Below, in pieces: positions 32,520 to 43,603 of a DNA stretch of 64,000 nt. Numbering within the stretch: the stretch's first letter is position 1; the number at the start of each line of letters is the position of its first letter. The position numbers and the translations under genes were made by a program. The DNA lies in the NCBI GenBank assembly GCA_963576475.1, contig OY754978.1, positions 19,599,678 to 19,663,677 of the forward strand. Direction: 5' to 3'. This DNA comes from Molanna angustata (lineage: Eukaryota; Arthropoda; Insecta; Trichoptera; Molannidae). The notes under the pieces were generated by a model, which was not told where the DNA came from, did not search any database, and saw nothing but the letters and a program-made list of their open reading frames with translations.

Positions 32520-33175
32520 ACAGGGAAAAAAATCCGATGTTTGCGTCTATGCATCAATAAAATATTTTCATAGCAACCACTCTCCACATACCCGCTGAGA
32601 TGTTCAAGGTTTGATAATAACGAAATCAAAATTTTTGACATGAATTGTTATTTGTGATATCTGAAGTTTCAATAAAAAAAATCGTTATCACACAAATACT
32701 TGAGATACCTTTAGTTATCACAAGGACTTGGATCGATCCACAGTTCTGTGAGGTCTCCGAGCTGGCTTCACGCTTAAATACAAAGAGCGACTGGTTAATA
32801 TCGTGATAAAAAAACATTATTTTTAATTTGGGACGGAAAAAATAATAGAAATACAATACAGATATCACGCGACAAATCTAACAATTTTTGTTAATTGACC
32901 CTGTTATTAATTTTCTAATAGTACCGAATATTTCCACAATTCCAGTCCCTAGTGTTTTGTAGAAATCTCATTCTACGATCGTCACATTGAAATTATACAT
33001 TACAAATCAACTTAATGACGGTTTTGCAATAATTGGTTTACCTAATGTTTTTTTACAATCCGATGAAACTGACCTTATAATTTAGTTTTGAAGGTCTAGC
33101 TTGGGTAGGACCACTGAAAAGAATATTAGAACCATAATTCTGATTTTTACCTAAATCATATGTTTTTCTAAATAT
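32520..33175. other. No gene recognised
   Basis: AT-rich DNA with a minus-strand frame at 32626-32868 that lacks motifs. Confidence 0.45.
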
Positions 33176-33179
33176 AAGC

Positions 33180-33668
33180 TTAATAGATTACAAATAGTAT
33201 TCAACACAGCTGCGATGTTGATAAATGGAGCAGACAAAAGATGGCACATAACACCTTTTCTTAACAAAATAAACTGGTTGAAATGTCCAGAACAAGTAGA
33301 CTATAAAGTATGCCCGATGATGTTTAAGGCTCTGAATGACATGGCTCCACACTAAATTTAAGATCTGTGTCAAAAGAATATTTTACAAGAAAGATAGCTT
33401 ACATCGAGATCATCTCGATCACAGAGTACCAACTCTTTAAAAGAATTGGACAGAGTCAATAAAGGTGGTTTACTATGAACGCGGTTTCAATGTTAACGGG
33501 CATTAAAGTGGAATAAATTGCCCCTTGAAATATATACGTAGAGCTCAGAGCATTGACACCTTCGGTATACTTCTTGAGACTGCCTTGTTTCGTAAATCCA
33601 ACGCATAAGCTATAGCGTCCTTGGAGCGATCATGTATCACTAAACGGCGTTTTATAAATTATTATTTT
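33180..33668 (+). pseudogene. L2/CR1-like LINE C-terminus, decayed
   Basis: The broken reading is RLQIVFNTAAMLINGADKRW, HITPFLNKINWLKCPEQVDY, KVCPMMFKALNDMAPH. The order VFNTAA-x-LI-x-GA...HITP-x-L...WL-x-CPE-x2-DYK matches the L2 copy at 6110-6260 (TAARVITGASK...LHWLKCPERIEYK). The 3' end (AGCGTCCTTGGAGCGATCAT, AACGGCGTTTTATAAATTAT) is a degraded version of the L2 hairpin at 6745-6790. Confidence 0.75.
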
Positions 33669-33951
33669 TTTTTAGTGTAAGTAAAATGAAGAACAATATA
33701 GATTTATAACAAATAAGGAACAAAGATAGTGACGAAGATTTTATTGACGATTTTTTAAACAGAAATTTATAATGAATTTGAAAATGTAATGTAATCTCAC
33801 ATTGTGGAATATGCCGTGATGGTTTAATAAATGAATTAACGAATTCTGGTTTTAAAATCATCAACGATTAAAATTTCTAGAGTTTACTTTATAGAACATT
33901 TGAAACAATCTCAATCATTCACTTAGTTAAAAGCATGAATAAGCTATTTTT

Positions 33952-33990
33952 TACGACCGATTCTAAGCGACTGCTTCTTCCTCAGGACGA
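33952..33990 (-). mobile_element. Hammerhead-like scrap of a Penelope-type element
   Basis: The minus strand has CTGAGGAAGAAGCAGTCGCT followed by TAGAATCGGTCGT. This aligns with the motif at 23507-23545, but the GAAA core box has become GAAT, so it should not be active. Confidence 0.5.
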
Positions 33991-34059
33991 AGGATAAATT
34001 GTTACGTGAATATAAGCTAAAATTATTTCGATTGAAAATTATTCCCTATTAGTAATAAA

Positions 34060-34507
34060 AGACCGTAAAGGATTGGAAGCCTTCGAGATGTGGACCTACC
34101 TACGAATACTTGGCTTGTCTTGGAGGGACCATAATACAAATGATGAGGTTCTCAGTAAATTTGCAAAAACCAGGCTCATGTTAAAAATCATATCAAAAAG
34201 GCGTGCAAACTGGATAGACCTTGTGTTGCGACAAGGGGATCTCCTACACATCATCTTAGAGGGAATGGTTGAGGGAGTAATTGGGAGAGGACGTCCCCGC
34301 CGGGAGTTTCTATAGAATAGGTGTGCGAGCACATGAAATGTACTTCCTACATAGAGTTGAAGAGAGTGGCTGAATCGAGTAGAGAAAGAGATGCATCGTT
34401 TTGCTGCCAACAAATCCTCAAGATTGAAAGCAAAGAAGACCCAATTATACAGACTTTTGACCAGAACATAAATATTCTGCACTCAGTTCTCTCTGCCTTA
34501 TCTGCAT
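34060..34507 (+). pseudogene. LINE (RTE-like) C-terminal fragment
   Basis: The open frame 34073-34315 reads EAFEMWTYLRILGLSWRDHN, TNDEVLSKFAKTR, KRRANWIDLVLRQGD, then EGMVEGVIGRGRPRREFL. This matches the EAFEMW-x-RRIL-x-SW...TN-EVL...EG-x-V-x-G-x-RGRPR block of BovB/RTE-like LINE proteins (compare LINE-B at 30307-30886). GHI is replaced by DLV. The remaining DNA to 34507 is a decayed C-terminus and the target of the next insertion. Confidence 0.75.
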
Positions 34508-35332
34508 GTATTGTGCAACCATATTGGAAAATGCCGATGACGTGTATATCGTTGCAAGATCAGAACCTATTTATGGGTAGACATTTATAGCTCTGGAAGC
34601 ATCAGCGAAGAAAATGGTTCTTATAACTAATGAAAACAAAACCAAATTCATGCGTGTTGTAACCACACCAAGCTCTTGCCCTCAATTGGTAGTTGATGCC
34701 TAAAAATTTGAGGTTGTGGAAGATTTTACATTCCTGGGTTCACAGGTCAATAATATAAACAACACATCGGATGAGATAAGTAAGCGGATAGTGGAAGCCA
34801 ACAGATACTACTTTGGACTTATTAGCCAACTTAGATCCCGTCTACTTTCACGGAAGACCATAGTCACTCCCTACAAGACCCTGATAAGACCTGTCCTTTT
34901 GTATGCGTTAGAAACTTGAAGTTTGACAAAGCCGGGTGAAAAAGCTTAAAAGCCCCTAGACATATTTGAAAGACACATCCTGCGACGCATATTATGGTCC
35001 AGTTTGTGAGAATGGTGTCTAGAGGAGAAGACACAATACCGAGCTCTATCAGCTGTATGGTGATATAAGTGCAGTACGTGTTGTCAAGATCACACGACTT
35101 AGATGGCTCGGTCACATACAGCGAATGGGAGACGGGGAGCCGGCAAAGAGAATTATGACTATTAATCCAGCGGAAAGGCCGAAGCTTCGCTGGCTGGATG
35201 GAGTCACAGCCGATTGCAGAGTGCTCGGTGTGAACTGGAGGACTGCCGCTTTGGATAGAAAAAGGTGGCGACTGATCCTGGAGGGTTGTTAGGCTATAGA
35301 GTAGTAGTAGTAGTAGTATTGTGCAACCATAT
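34508..35332 (+). mobile_element. 5'-truncated LINE-K insertion with 17-bp target duplication
   Basis: GTATTGTGCAACCATAT at 34508-34524 and 35316-35332 flanks the insert 34525-35315. The insert begins inside the polymerase active site (ADDVYIVARSEP, after the lost Y) and continues EVVEDFTFLGSQVNNI, SRKTIVTPYKTLIRPVLLYA, then broken LDIFERHILRRI and RLRWLGHIQRMGDGEPAKRI-like stretches. It ends in (GTA)n at 35298-35315. Several stops (for example after YALET) make it inactive. Confidence 0.9.
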
Positions 35333-35788
35333 AAGGAAAACATGTGGCGTTAGAAGAAAAATAAGTTTTGTACCTTTATCAGAGTTATATTTCTGAAAAC
35401 AACTTGAATAAATATCAAGACACTTGAAAAAATATTGTATATACAAAATATTGTTATTATCAAAATAGCGTCCCATAGTAGGTATATACCACGGCATTTA
35501 TTTGTGTGGGATTTTGTGGTTTTAATAAAGTAAAATATGAAATAGATAATATTAAATCCAAAACTGGCTTATTTGTTTTATGTTAATGTTTTTTTTGTTC
35601 CGCTTCCTTATACAATTTTTCGGGACATCGGATGAAATATTAAAACGAACTCTTTTTGGACTTTATTATCCAAATGCTGAGGATAAGACGGCGTAAATTA
35701 TTTTCAACGTGTCAAAACGGATTTCAAAAAAAGATTGAAAAAAATGTGACATCTGAATATTTTCCGTTCTCAGAGGTATCAGAGGTAG
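35333..35788. other. No gene recognised
   Basis: AT-rich unassigned DNA. Confidence 0.4.
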
Positions 35789-35789
35789 T

Positions 35790-35860
35790 GTGGTCCTCAG
35801 TGGCAGAGCAGTTAGTGCGCTGATTTCGGGTTCAAATCTAACTTCGACCAATATCGTTGT
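35790..35860 (+). mobile_element. tRNA-like SINE head, truncated
   Basis: GTCCTCAGTGGCAGAGCAGT (A box TGGCAGAGCAG), then a shortened middle and B box GGGTTCAAATCTAAC, ending TTCGACC like SINE-T. The anticodon arm is largely missing. Confidence 0.55.
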
Positions 35861-35864
35861 TTTT

Positions 35865-36640
35865 GTTTTAGTTATCTCAAGTTCATCAAAAAACACAATA
35901 AGTTTAAACCAATATAAAACAAGTTAAAAACATAATAAGTCGTGTCACTCATCACAAGTGATAGACGTTAAATTAAATTGATTATTTTTTTTATGTAGGT
36001 ACATAAGTTCGAAAAGATAAAAAAAAACAAAGATGACTAAAGGAAAATAATTTAATAATAAGTATTCTTGTATACTGTATTCTACGGAGTCTATTCTTTG
36101 AGCGATCACTTTTCTCAATTATTACGAGAATGATTGAATTAGGCTTGGATATGAGATGTTTAGAGTTGAATGTGCAAGTCATTCTGATACCTGAATTTCT
36201 CATCCAGGTTCCGAGCAAAGAAATAAAATATCACCGAACACAAAAACAATATACATAAAAGATGGACCTCTCTTCTTGTATTCAAATTCTTTTTGTATAA
36301 GTTCTCATCTTGATCCATCTTCAACTTGAAGTGAGTTTTATCCTAAACTTGATTTTAATTTGTCTTATTAGTTTTAAGAATCGAACTTGATGCAACGTAT
36401 TAAAAGTTTTACCTTCTTATGAACTTCTATTTAATGCAAAGTTATATTGCTTCTCCTTTTTAACTTATTACCGATTACGTGATGGATGACACTTTACTCA
36501 ATATGAGATTTGCTGAAATGTGTAAAAGAATCTCTGAAAGCTATTTATCATATTTTTAATATTACGTACGTTGCTTCTCGATCAAATAACAGTAAGGCAC
36601 TATGTCAAATGTCAGTTATCATTTGAACTAGCCATGCTAT
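35865..36640. other. No gene recognised
   Basis: AT-rich DNA with a minus-strand frame at 35991-36218 lacking motifs. Confidence 0.45.
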
Positions 36641-36642
36641 AC

Positions 36643-36752
36643 TTTTTTTTAATAAAAAAAATTAATATGTCCTTGTTAAGCAAGTAGGTACATATTATAA
36701 ATCTTCCTACGTTCGATAAAATAAGCATAAATGCTTATTTTAGTTGACGAAG
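36643..36752 (-). mobile_element. SINE-T copy 6, headless
   Basis: It contains AATATGTCCTTGTTAAGCAA, TTCCTACGTTCGATAAAATA and AGCATAAATGCTTATTTTAG from the SINE-T body. The tRNA-like head has been replaced by R2rep DNA from about 36752. Confidence 0.7.
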
Positions 36753-36754
36753 TT

Positions 36755-36960
36755 GGAATATTATAGGAGAACCAGGGACTCAAGGCACCTACAGGGCTTA
36801 CGACTTGTCATCGGCTGGTTTACGTGATCACTTCATGCGCTTGCGCAACGTTCACCAATTATGCCCTCTTATTGAGTTCCTAATTATTAATGAGTAACTA
36901 ATCACCTGAAAATAAGACATTATTACTATTGCTATCTACGAAGTATCGAAGAAACACTTT
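36755..36960 (-). repeat. Dispersed repeat R2rep, copy e
   Basis: TATAGGAGAACCAGGGACTC, CACCTACAGGGCTTACGACT, CGTGATCACTTCATGCGCTT and GCGCAACGTTCACCAATTAT, then CTTATTGAGTTCC. This is the clearest minus-strand copy. Confidence 0.8.
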
Positions 36961-36964
36961 TTTG

Positions 36965-37200
36965 TAATGCCATTAATTGAGAGATTAGTTTATTTGTAAA
37001 CAATGAAAGCAACAATCCTTATAAATTAGGTGGCGGTGTTCTCGCACAGATGTCACCCCCTTAACTGCGCCAGAAATATTATTTCATTTTTGGCTTGTTT
37101 ACCTACTTGTACCGATGTGTATGTAAATCGAATATTATGTTTGCGTAAATTCAATTAAAATCAATCGATTCACTATGTATATTTTGTTTAATAATTCATT
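36965..37200. other. No gene recognised
   Basis: Unassigned DNA. Confidence 0.4.
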
Positions 37201-37202
37201 TC

Positions 37203-37272
37203 AGAAAAAACTCCCCGGAAATCAAACCAGAGACCTTTGACTCGGGAGTCAAATATTCAACTAACCGATCCG
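37203..37272 (-). mobile_element. SINE-W copy 4, head only
   Basis: CCCCGGAAATCAAACCAGAG, ACCTTTGACTCGGGAGTCAA and CTAACCGATCCGTGAAGG are the reverse complement of a diverged SINE-W head. The B box is mutated (GGTTTGATTTCC). Confidence 0.6.
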
Positions 37273-37274
37273 TG

Positions 37275-37800
37275 AAGGACGACATGACAGAAATTCCTTG
37301 TAGGTATATTTTTTGTAACGTAAAAATTGAGAAAGAAAATCTAATAATATACGTTATATGGCATAGTGCTTCTCCGGCTCTTGCAAAAAGGAAAAGTAAA
37401 TAAACCAAGTGCTTTTCTATATTTTGTTCACAAATTACGTTGTTTCCAATTGATTGAAAAAAATATCTTCCATTTTACAAAAAGAAAATTTCACTTTGAT
37501 AGAATTCACCAAATCTCTATTATCTTCCGCTTGGATGACTTCAAATATCTTTAAATGTCTACGGCAAAAACCTAAACAGATGAAACTGTAAAGAAAGTCG
37601 TCGTATGTTAGTATGTGTATGTGTATGAGTGAGTAAAAGTATATATATATAAAAGCCAAAACAGTTTTCGCTGATATGATTCTTATAATATCTGTTCGTC
37701 TATTAAATTGCAATACAACCCTGCGATAACCAGACATCAGAAATAACAATACGGACTGGACTAGGTTGGACAGCCTTTGGGAAACATTAACATGGGTCAT
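37275..37800. other. No gene recognised
   Basis: Frames at 37366-37554 and 37435-37800 (minus) have no recognisable domain. Confidence 0.4.
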
Positions 37801-37807
37801 GGCTCAG

Positions 37808-37980
37808 ATGGGTCTATGGCAGAGCGGATAGCGCGCTGGGCCAATCCAGCGGTCGCGAGTTGGAATCCTGCCTCGACCGAATTCGTTCACCTATAGCACA
37901 AGCATTTATTTGCTTATTTTAGGGGACGTAGGAAGATGTATATGTACTTGTTTAACAAGGACATATTCATTTTTTTATCA
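37808..37980 (+). mobile_element. SINE-T copy 3 (plus strand)
   Basis: GGGTCTATGGCAGAGCGGAT, CGCGCTGGGCCAATCCAGCG (the anticodon loop has lost four bases), GTCGCGAGTTGGAATCCTGC, then CACCTATAGCACAAGCATTT and GTATATGTACTTGTTTAACA, ending in ATTCATTTTTTTAT. Useful for reading the family in its sense direction. Confidence 0.9.
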
Positions 37981-38159
37981 AAGAAAATAAAATGTCTGAA
38001 AAAATTAAGATATTCCTAAACGGTGGATTGTGGCCGACGCAAACTACACGATGAAGCTTCCCTGCTAATATTACACTCTAATATCAATATGAAATCAAAT
38101 AACTAAATATTGCCAAACATAAAAAAATTCTCTTGTTATATACCTATATTTTTCATACA

Positions 38160-38640
38160 AAAATCTATTATTATAAACATAATTTTTCAAACGGTTTTAT
38201 GTTTTTAGTTTACCGTTGACCATCTTTGAATGCAGTTTTTCGAAGATTATTGGTATTGTATAAATAGTTTAAACAAAATTAAAATGTCTCAAATTTCAAG
38301 GTTGAGAGCATTTTTTCAGTTTTAACAAATGAAATCCTAGAGAAACATTGAGAAAAAATGAACCGTTGTCTATGGAAGACTAATCAGCTCTAAGTATACT
38401 TCACACATATGGTATCAATATTAAGTTCATCGGCGTTTTGGTTTGATCTGTACAGAGGACACAAATTTTCATATTATGTGTAAGGCATACAGGATACGGC
38501 ATACACACAAAAACATCACAACGAAACTCAAAGGATACACTCTCTACATGATACCCATTGAGAAATTGATTAAAAAAAATACTCTTAAAAATTTTGAAAT
38601 CATGACTCCACTATTCCATAGTAGTGGAGAGTAAAAATTT
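38160..38640 (+). repeat. Dispersed repeat H, copy 2
   Basis: Aligns with 23880-24330 (TTGTCTATGGAAGACTAAT, CTGTACAGAGGACACAAA, ACACTCTCTACATGATACCC). It ends in a small hairpin, TCCACTATTCCATAGTAGTGGAG, at about 38597-38622. A reversed fragment lies at 39105-39235. Confidence 0.65.
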
Positions 38641-38912
38641 TATTAAGAGAAAAATGTTTGAAACATGTATCCTGCGTGTGCTTATGGAAACTATCACGCT
38701 AACTGCGCGGACCATACATAAGCTAAAATGCACCTAAACATCTATTGAAAGACAAATGCTAGGCGTAAGTGTAAGAACCAGTATTAGAATTGAGGAAACC
38801 AGATGCCAGACAAAAATTGTCGATATCTTGGATCGAGTTGCAAAACTTAAAAATCAAGCTCCTTTTTGAAACAATTTTTCAACGTATAGAGTTTCACGAT
38901 GTTCAATATAGT

Positions 38913-39109
38913 GTGTATATAATGTTCTATTCTGATTCATTTCAGTATACGAAAACGTCTAAATCAACGGGAGACCGGGAATAAAAGAATTTCATCCGCG
39001 CGGTGTGTCGTAATGAGTCGCGTACAAATGCAGTCAACTTTTTGACATTTCTCATATACTAAAATTCAGACGGATAAATTTAGACGAATCAGAATAGGAC
39101 ATTGTGTAC
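38913..39109. mobile_element. Small inverted-repeat element (MITE-like)
   Basis: Left end GTGTATATAATGTTCTATTC (38913-38932, continuing TGATTC) and right end GAATCAGAATAGGACATTGT (39086-39105, continuing GTAC) are inverted with few mismatches. Inner sub-terminal stretches CAGTATACGA and TCATATACTA also pair. Length is about 197 bp and non-coding. The target duplication is not clear. Confidence 0.6.
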
Positions 39110-39239
39110 GGCGTATGACGTTTGGTGTTTTTGTTTCTGTGTCCTCACTGCGTACCATACTATGCCAATCTATATGAAGTTCTATCGCCTTAATATTGAT
39201 CATATATGTGTAAAATGCTTTAACTTTATTTCGTATCTA

Positions 39240-39875
39240 TGTATGTCATCTGTCAAATTTTTAAATCGAGTGTAAAACTTTTTTGATTCGAAAATTCAAA
39301 CAAAAATGTTGTAGGTAGGTACTTCGTAAAATGTATTCGGGGACTGTAAAATGTTCAAGAAGAAAAAAGTGTAGGTATTTACACTTACTATGTGGCGAAG
39401 AGTTGAGTGTTGGCCAAATCGTCTCGTTTAATATTAAACAATGTAGGTAAATACAAATATTTCAAAATTATATCTGTTTTATACTTTTTACGACATATTA
39501 TTTTCAAAATGACAAAAGTGTGTAGGTTTATTTATGTGGGTTTATTTATTGTGTACCTTTTCTTAAAAAAATAATATTATAGGTATTATTATTTGTAAGT
39601 AATTCTTATACGGGTTCGACTGTTTTCGTGTTTATGTGAGAGTGAGTCTATATTTCATTTCGGTAAAGGCCGTTCGGTAAATACGAACATTTTTCACGAT
39701 TTCCCTCATATCTACTGGAAATCTTTTGAGCGATATTTTTTTATGAAAGAAATCATATCTCGGTGAGTGAAATCGAAAAGTTAGTAAGGGAAAGTGATCA
39801 TAAATAGTTAAAGGTCATTCCAAAGTGATCGACCGGCTATACCTACCCGAGGAAAACATAAATGGTCCATACTTT
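39240..39875. other. No gene recognised
   Basis: AT-rich unassigned DNA. Confidence 0.45.
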
Positions 39876-39878
39876 CTC

Positions 39879-41142
39879 ATACATACATACATACATACCA
39901 TCACGCCATGTCCCTTGCGGGGTAGGCAGAGAGAACCGAACGCCACATCTTTCTATCCTGGCAAGCATCTCTCGCCTCGTCCACATTCATGCATCGTCTC
40001 ATACATGTTCGTCTATTGCTCACACTTCTAACATTTCCGTCTTTCAAAATTTCGTTCACATGGTCGTGCCACCCCTTTCTTGGGCGTCCCCGACCTCTCA
40101 TTCCATTCCTTTCCGCTCTGTATATTTTCTTCGTCAGGCGCTCCTCATTCATTCTCCCCATGTGACCAAACCATCTCAATGTGTTCACTTTCATTCTAGT
40201 AATGACATCTTTCTTCATCTTACATTCTTTCCTTATGTCCTCATTTCTTACCCGGTCATACATCGTTCTATTACAAATCCTTCTTAACGATCTCATTTCA
40301 ACTGCATTTATTCTACTTTCATGCGTATTCTGCCAAGTCCAGGTTTCACTTGCATACGTCAAGGTTGGCACTACGATGGCGTTATGAATGGCAACTTTGG
40401 CATCCTTTGATATGTTGCGATCATTCATAATTGGTCTTAGTGCTCCATTCACTCTGTTTCCTGCCATAACTCTTCTTTCGATCTCTTTATCGAGTCGTCC
40501 GTTCCGTTGAAATATGCTTCCCAAGTATACATATTCATCGACTTGCTCGAGCCATTCGTTCTCTACTCTTATTTTACACGCTGTTCTGCTTTCACTCTTT
40601 TCAAAGACCATTGTCTTTGATTTGCTGGCATTCATCCTAAGTCCGTTCTCTATACATCCTTCATAAACCATACTTACAAGATACTGTAACTCTTCCATAC
40701 TTTCTGCTAATAGAACTTTATCGTCTGCATACATCAAATCTCGCACCATTACGGTACTCAATTTCAGACCCTTGCTTTCATCCTTAAGGGCTCTTATGCA
40801 GAAATCAATGTACAAGTTAAAGAGCCATGGAGATAGCACGCACCCTTGTCTAACGCCATTATTTATAGAGAACCACGTTGTCACTGTGTCGTTGACACGA
40901 ACACATGCTTCGCTGTTCTCATATAATGACGCGATTGCGCGTATTAGTTCTTCACTCCATACACTGCTAGTATATCCCATAATTTTTCTCTAACAACTTT
41001 ATCATACGCCTTTTCTAGGTCTATGAAGGCACAGAAAATTTTCTGATTTTTATCCAGAACCTTTTCTGTGACCGTGCGCAGAGAAAAAATTTGGTCTATA
41101 CATCCTCTGCCGCCCACAAACGCACCTTCTCCACAACCTATT
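39879..41142 (-). pseudogene. LINE-A, longest copy: reverse transcriptase palm to C-terminus
   Basis: The minus strand starts in the fingers region (GAFVGGRGCIDQIFSL, CAFIDLEKAYDKVVREKLWD), then one frameshift near 40955 leads into a 359-residue open frame. That frame has NNGVRQGCVLSPWLFNLYID (motif B), MYADDKVLLAESMEELQ (catalytic YADD, about residues 83-86), NASKSKTMVF, YVYLGSIFQRNG, YASETWTW, RWFGHMGRM, GRGRPRKGWHDHVNEIL and SALSAYPARDMA-stop. This is an RTE-like reverse transcriptase without its endonuclease. The 3' tail is (ATGT)n at 39879-39899. One frameshift and the 5' truncation are the only obvious lesions, so it is the youngest LINE-A copy. Confidence 0.92.
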
Positions 41143-41144
41143 AA

Positions 41145-41714
41145 TTTAATATATAACTTACATACATATTTTTTATTGCTTTACATACATATGTAGGTGC
41201 ATAAAGAGTTTTATTTAGTTTTCGCAAAAATTATACGGCCAGGAATTCGGAAGTATAATATTTTTGTCGTGTTTGTACCTAATGGACATCCGCACACCTT
41301 TCGCTGAGACATGCCGTGGATAAGAATGAATGAATGAATCTTTGAAACTAATTTATATTAGACTTTTTTTGTAAAGCTTTTTTTATAACTACTGATAATA
41401 TTTTATTCTTCAGTGGCTTTTTTGTGGTGTTAACCTTCTAGTGGCAGTTTCAAATACCTACGCTGCAACAAAATATTGGACCGACTTGTGCCGCCACCAT
41501 TAAAAGCAGTGGAAAAAATCTATTTTTTTAAAGAGAATTGTCGAGCGATGCTTCTGGCCTCGCAATCATAGTGTGAAGTATGTAAGAATTTATGTGTGTG
41601 GGTGTGTATAAATAAATGTGTGTATATATGTATGTGCGTGTATGTAAATTTATGTATTTGTATATATTTATTATATGACATACATTGTATTTTGGAGCAT
41701 TTTTTGTATTTATA
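41145..41714. other. Mostly unassigned; R1 terminus and TG-rich patch
   Basis: At 41285-41335, CACACCTTTCGCTGAGACAT, GCCGTGGATAAG and (AATG)n match the outer terminus of repeat R1 (compare 11790-11870). At 41590-41660 a TGTGTATG-rich patch occurs. No gene. Confidence 0.4.
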
Positions 41715-42782
41715 TTTATCCAACTGTCGATTTGTTCAGGAGAACTTTGTTCTCTTAACATATCGACAATGTATCAAGCCAGAATACGCGAGAATTGTAT
41801 GGAGAGGTCTACTTTTTTCACGGCTTTTCCAACTTTGAAGTCAAAAAACACCAACTTAGAGGCTTCGCAGCATATATGTTCCATACACGGATTTACTTAG
41901 AATTCGGAGTAGAACATTTCGTGTGTCTGTGTGTGTGTCTGTGTGTGTGTGTGTGTCTGTGTGTGTGTGTGTCTGTGTGTCTGTGTGTGTGTATGTCTGT
42001 GTGTGTGTGTGTCCGTCCCCCCCTTATAACTTTTGATCCGCTCAATTTACAGAGCCTAAAATTTCAGAATATATAAACAGTTACAGGTCTACAAAACTTT
42101 TATACTCGGAATTTTGAATTTTTGTTTCAGTCAGGGGTTATCAACTTTTGAATTTTTATTTTATTTTTCCCTATATCTCAGAAACCATAAAAGCTAGAAC
42201 GCTGAAAATTGGTATAAACATAGACAAATACAAAATCTCAAATTAATTTTTTCAAAAAAATTCCAGGGTTTCTCAAACATTTTTTATTAAGAAAAGTATT
42301 TTTTTTATGATAAATTTATGAGTTTAACTGCCTATATTTCCATTTTTTTTTAAAATATCGAAAAAAACCGAAACACCCCAACTAGATAATTTAATTTTAT
42401 ATAAAAAATGTTAACATTGTAGCAGTACATCTCAAATTTTTTTTAACAATTTTTATAAAAATTGAATTTAGTGACGACATCGCTTCATACAATTTGTATG
42501 GTAGTCACCTATACACAATATCAAAGAAGACTTAATAGTTTGATACTTCATCTCTAAACATACAATATACATATACCATCATGCTGTTTTCATATTCCGG
42601 GTAGGAAAAAAAGACTGACCTCCATACTATCCTATCTTGACTACCTAGGTACATGTGTTGTATAGAAATCTAAATATCATAAAATAATAAATAATTTGTA
42701 TTTATGGGTTTGGTACTTATTCTTCAACTATACATACTATCGCTGTCGAGAGTTGGATCCCATGTGTTACATGCAACTAGTT
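41715..42782 (+). repeat. Direct repeat block DR-1, copy 1 (1068 bp)
   Basis: It runs from TTTATCCAACTGTCGATTTG to CATGCAACTAGTT and is repeated almost base for base at 43604-44635. It contains a (TGTGTC)n tract at about 41920-42010, a CCCCCCCTTATAACTTTTGA stretch, AT-rich DNA and a minus-strand LINE-A 3' scrap (42577-42645). ATCCAACTGTCGA near the start is mirrored near the end (TCGAGAGTTGGAT here, TCGACAGTTGGAT in copy 2), so the core may be an inverted-repeat element. Open frames inside are repeat translations. Confidence 0.9.
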
Positions 42783-43603
42783 TTAAGGTTAAATAAGTAA
42801 TATCTAAAGGTCGTAAAAATATTTTGATAAAAAGTCAAAAGACTGCAAAATTCAAAATGTTTTTCATTTTCTAATTACGAGCAGTCTATAAATATTATCA
42901 CAAAAGCTTATTAGACGTGATCAAAACTGATTTTCCTTTTCTATTCCTATCCATTGTCCTGTCCCAAACCTCCTAGCTTGTATGCATCTGTTTATATGTT
43001 TACTTAATATTGATTTATTTATTTTTTTTGTTTCTTATCCTTGTAAGGTTTTTATATTTTGTCATTTTGTATATAAAATACCCACGTAATATTTCCTTGT
43101 TTTTTATACTAACATAATGTGTGTTATGGGTATATAATTATATAAAGTTATATATTATTGTGTATTATATATAGTTATATATTTTTATTGTTTGAACGTA
43201 TCATAGTAATTGGCGTTACAATCTTGGTTTTTGTATTTATTAATTAATTTTTAAAATTTATGTTTATAGTAAAAAACTGTATGTAATCTTCAAAATAAAT
43301 AAAATAAACTGTTTTATTTAAGAAAGAATGAGTTTTTTATATTCATATTAAAATTATATACCTAAATATTTTTTTTGTGTTTAAGCCCCCTTATTTTTCT
43401 TTTATTTTATGAGTTCAAATAATTGAGAGGTCACTGTATTTTATTCTATTCTGTTTATTTATAATTATTATGGTTAATTTATTATTTTGCTTCAATATCA
43501 TTTGACCTAAGTCAAAATTGGAAAAGTACTGCCTCTGAACAAATATGTCTAGTGAGGCTGTAAATTTCCAAATAGGAACAATTTTAGGTAGGTACATAGT
43601 GTG
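42783..43603. other. Spacer between DR-1 copies; no gene
   Basis: 821 bp of AT-rich DNA. A LINE 3' hairpin-like motif (GCCTCT...TAGTGAGGC) lies at 43531-43558. No coding sequence is recognised. Confidence 0.5.

Noticed and set aside
41795..42076. Open frame with a Cys/Val/Leu-rich stretch in DR-1 (and its twin at 43684-43929)
   Set aside because: The periodic part is a TG-rich microsatellite whose length differs between the two copies; no known domain flanks it.
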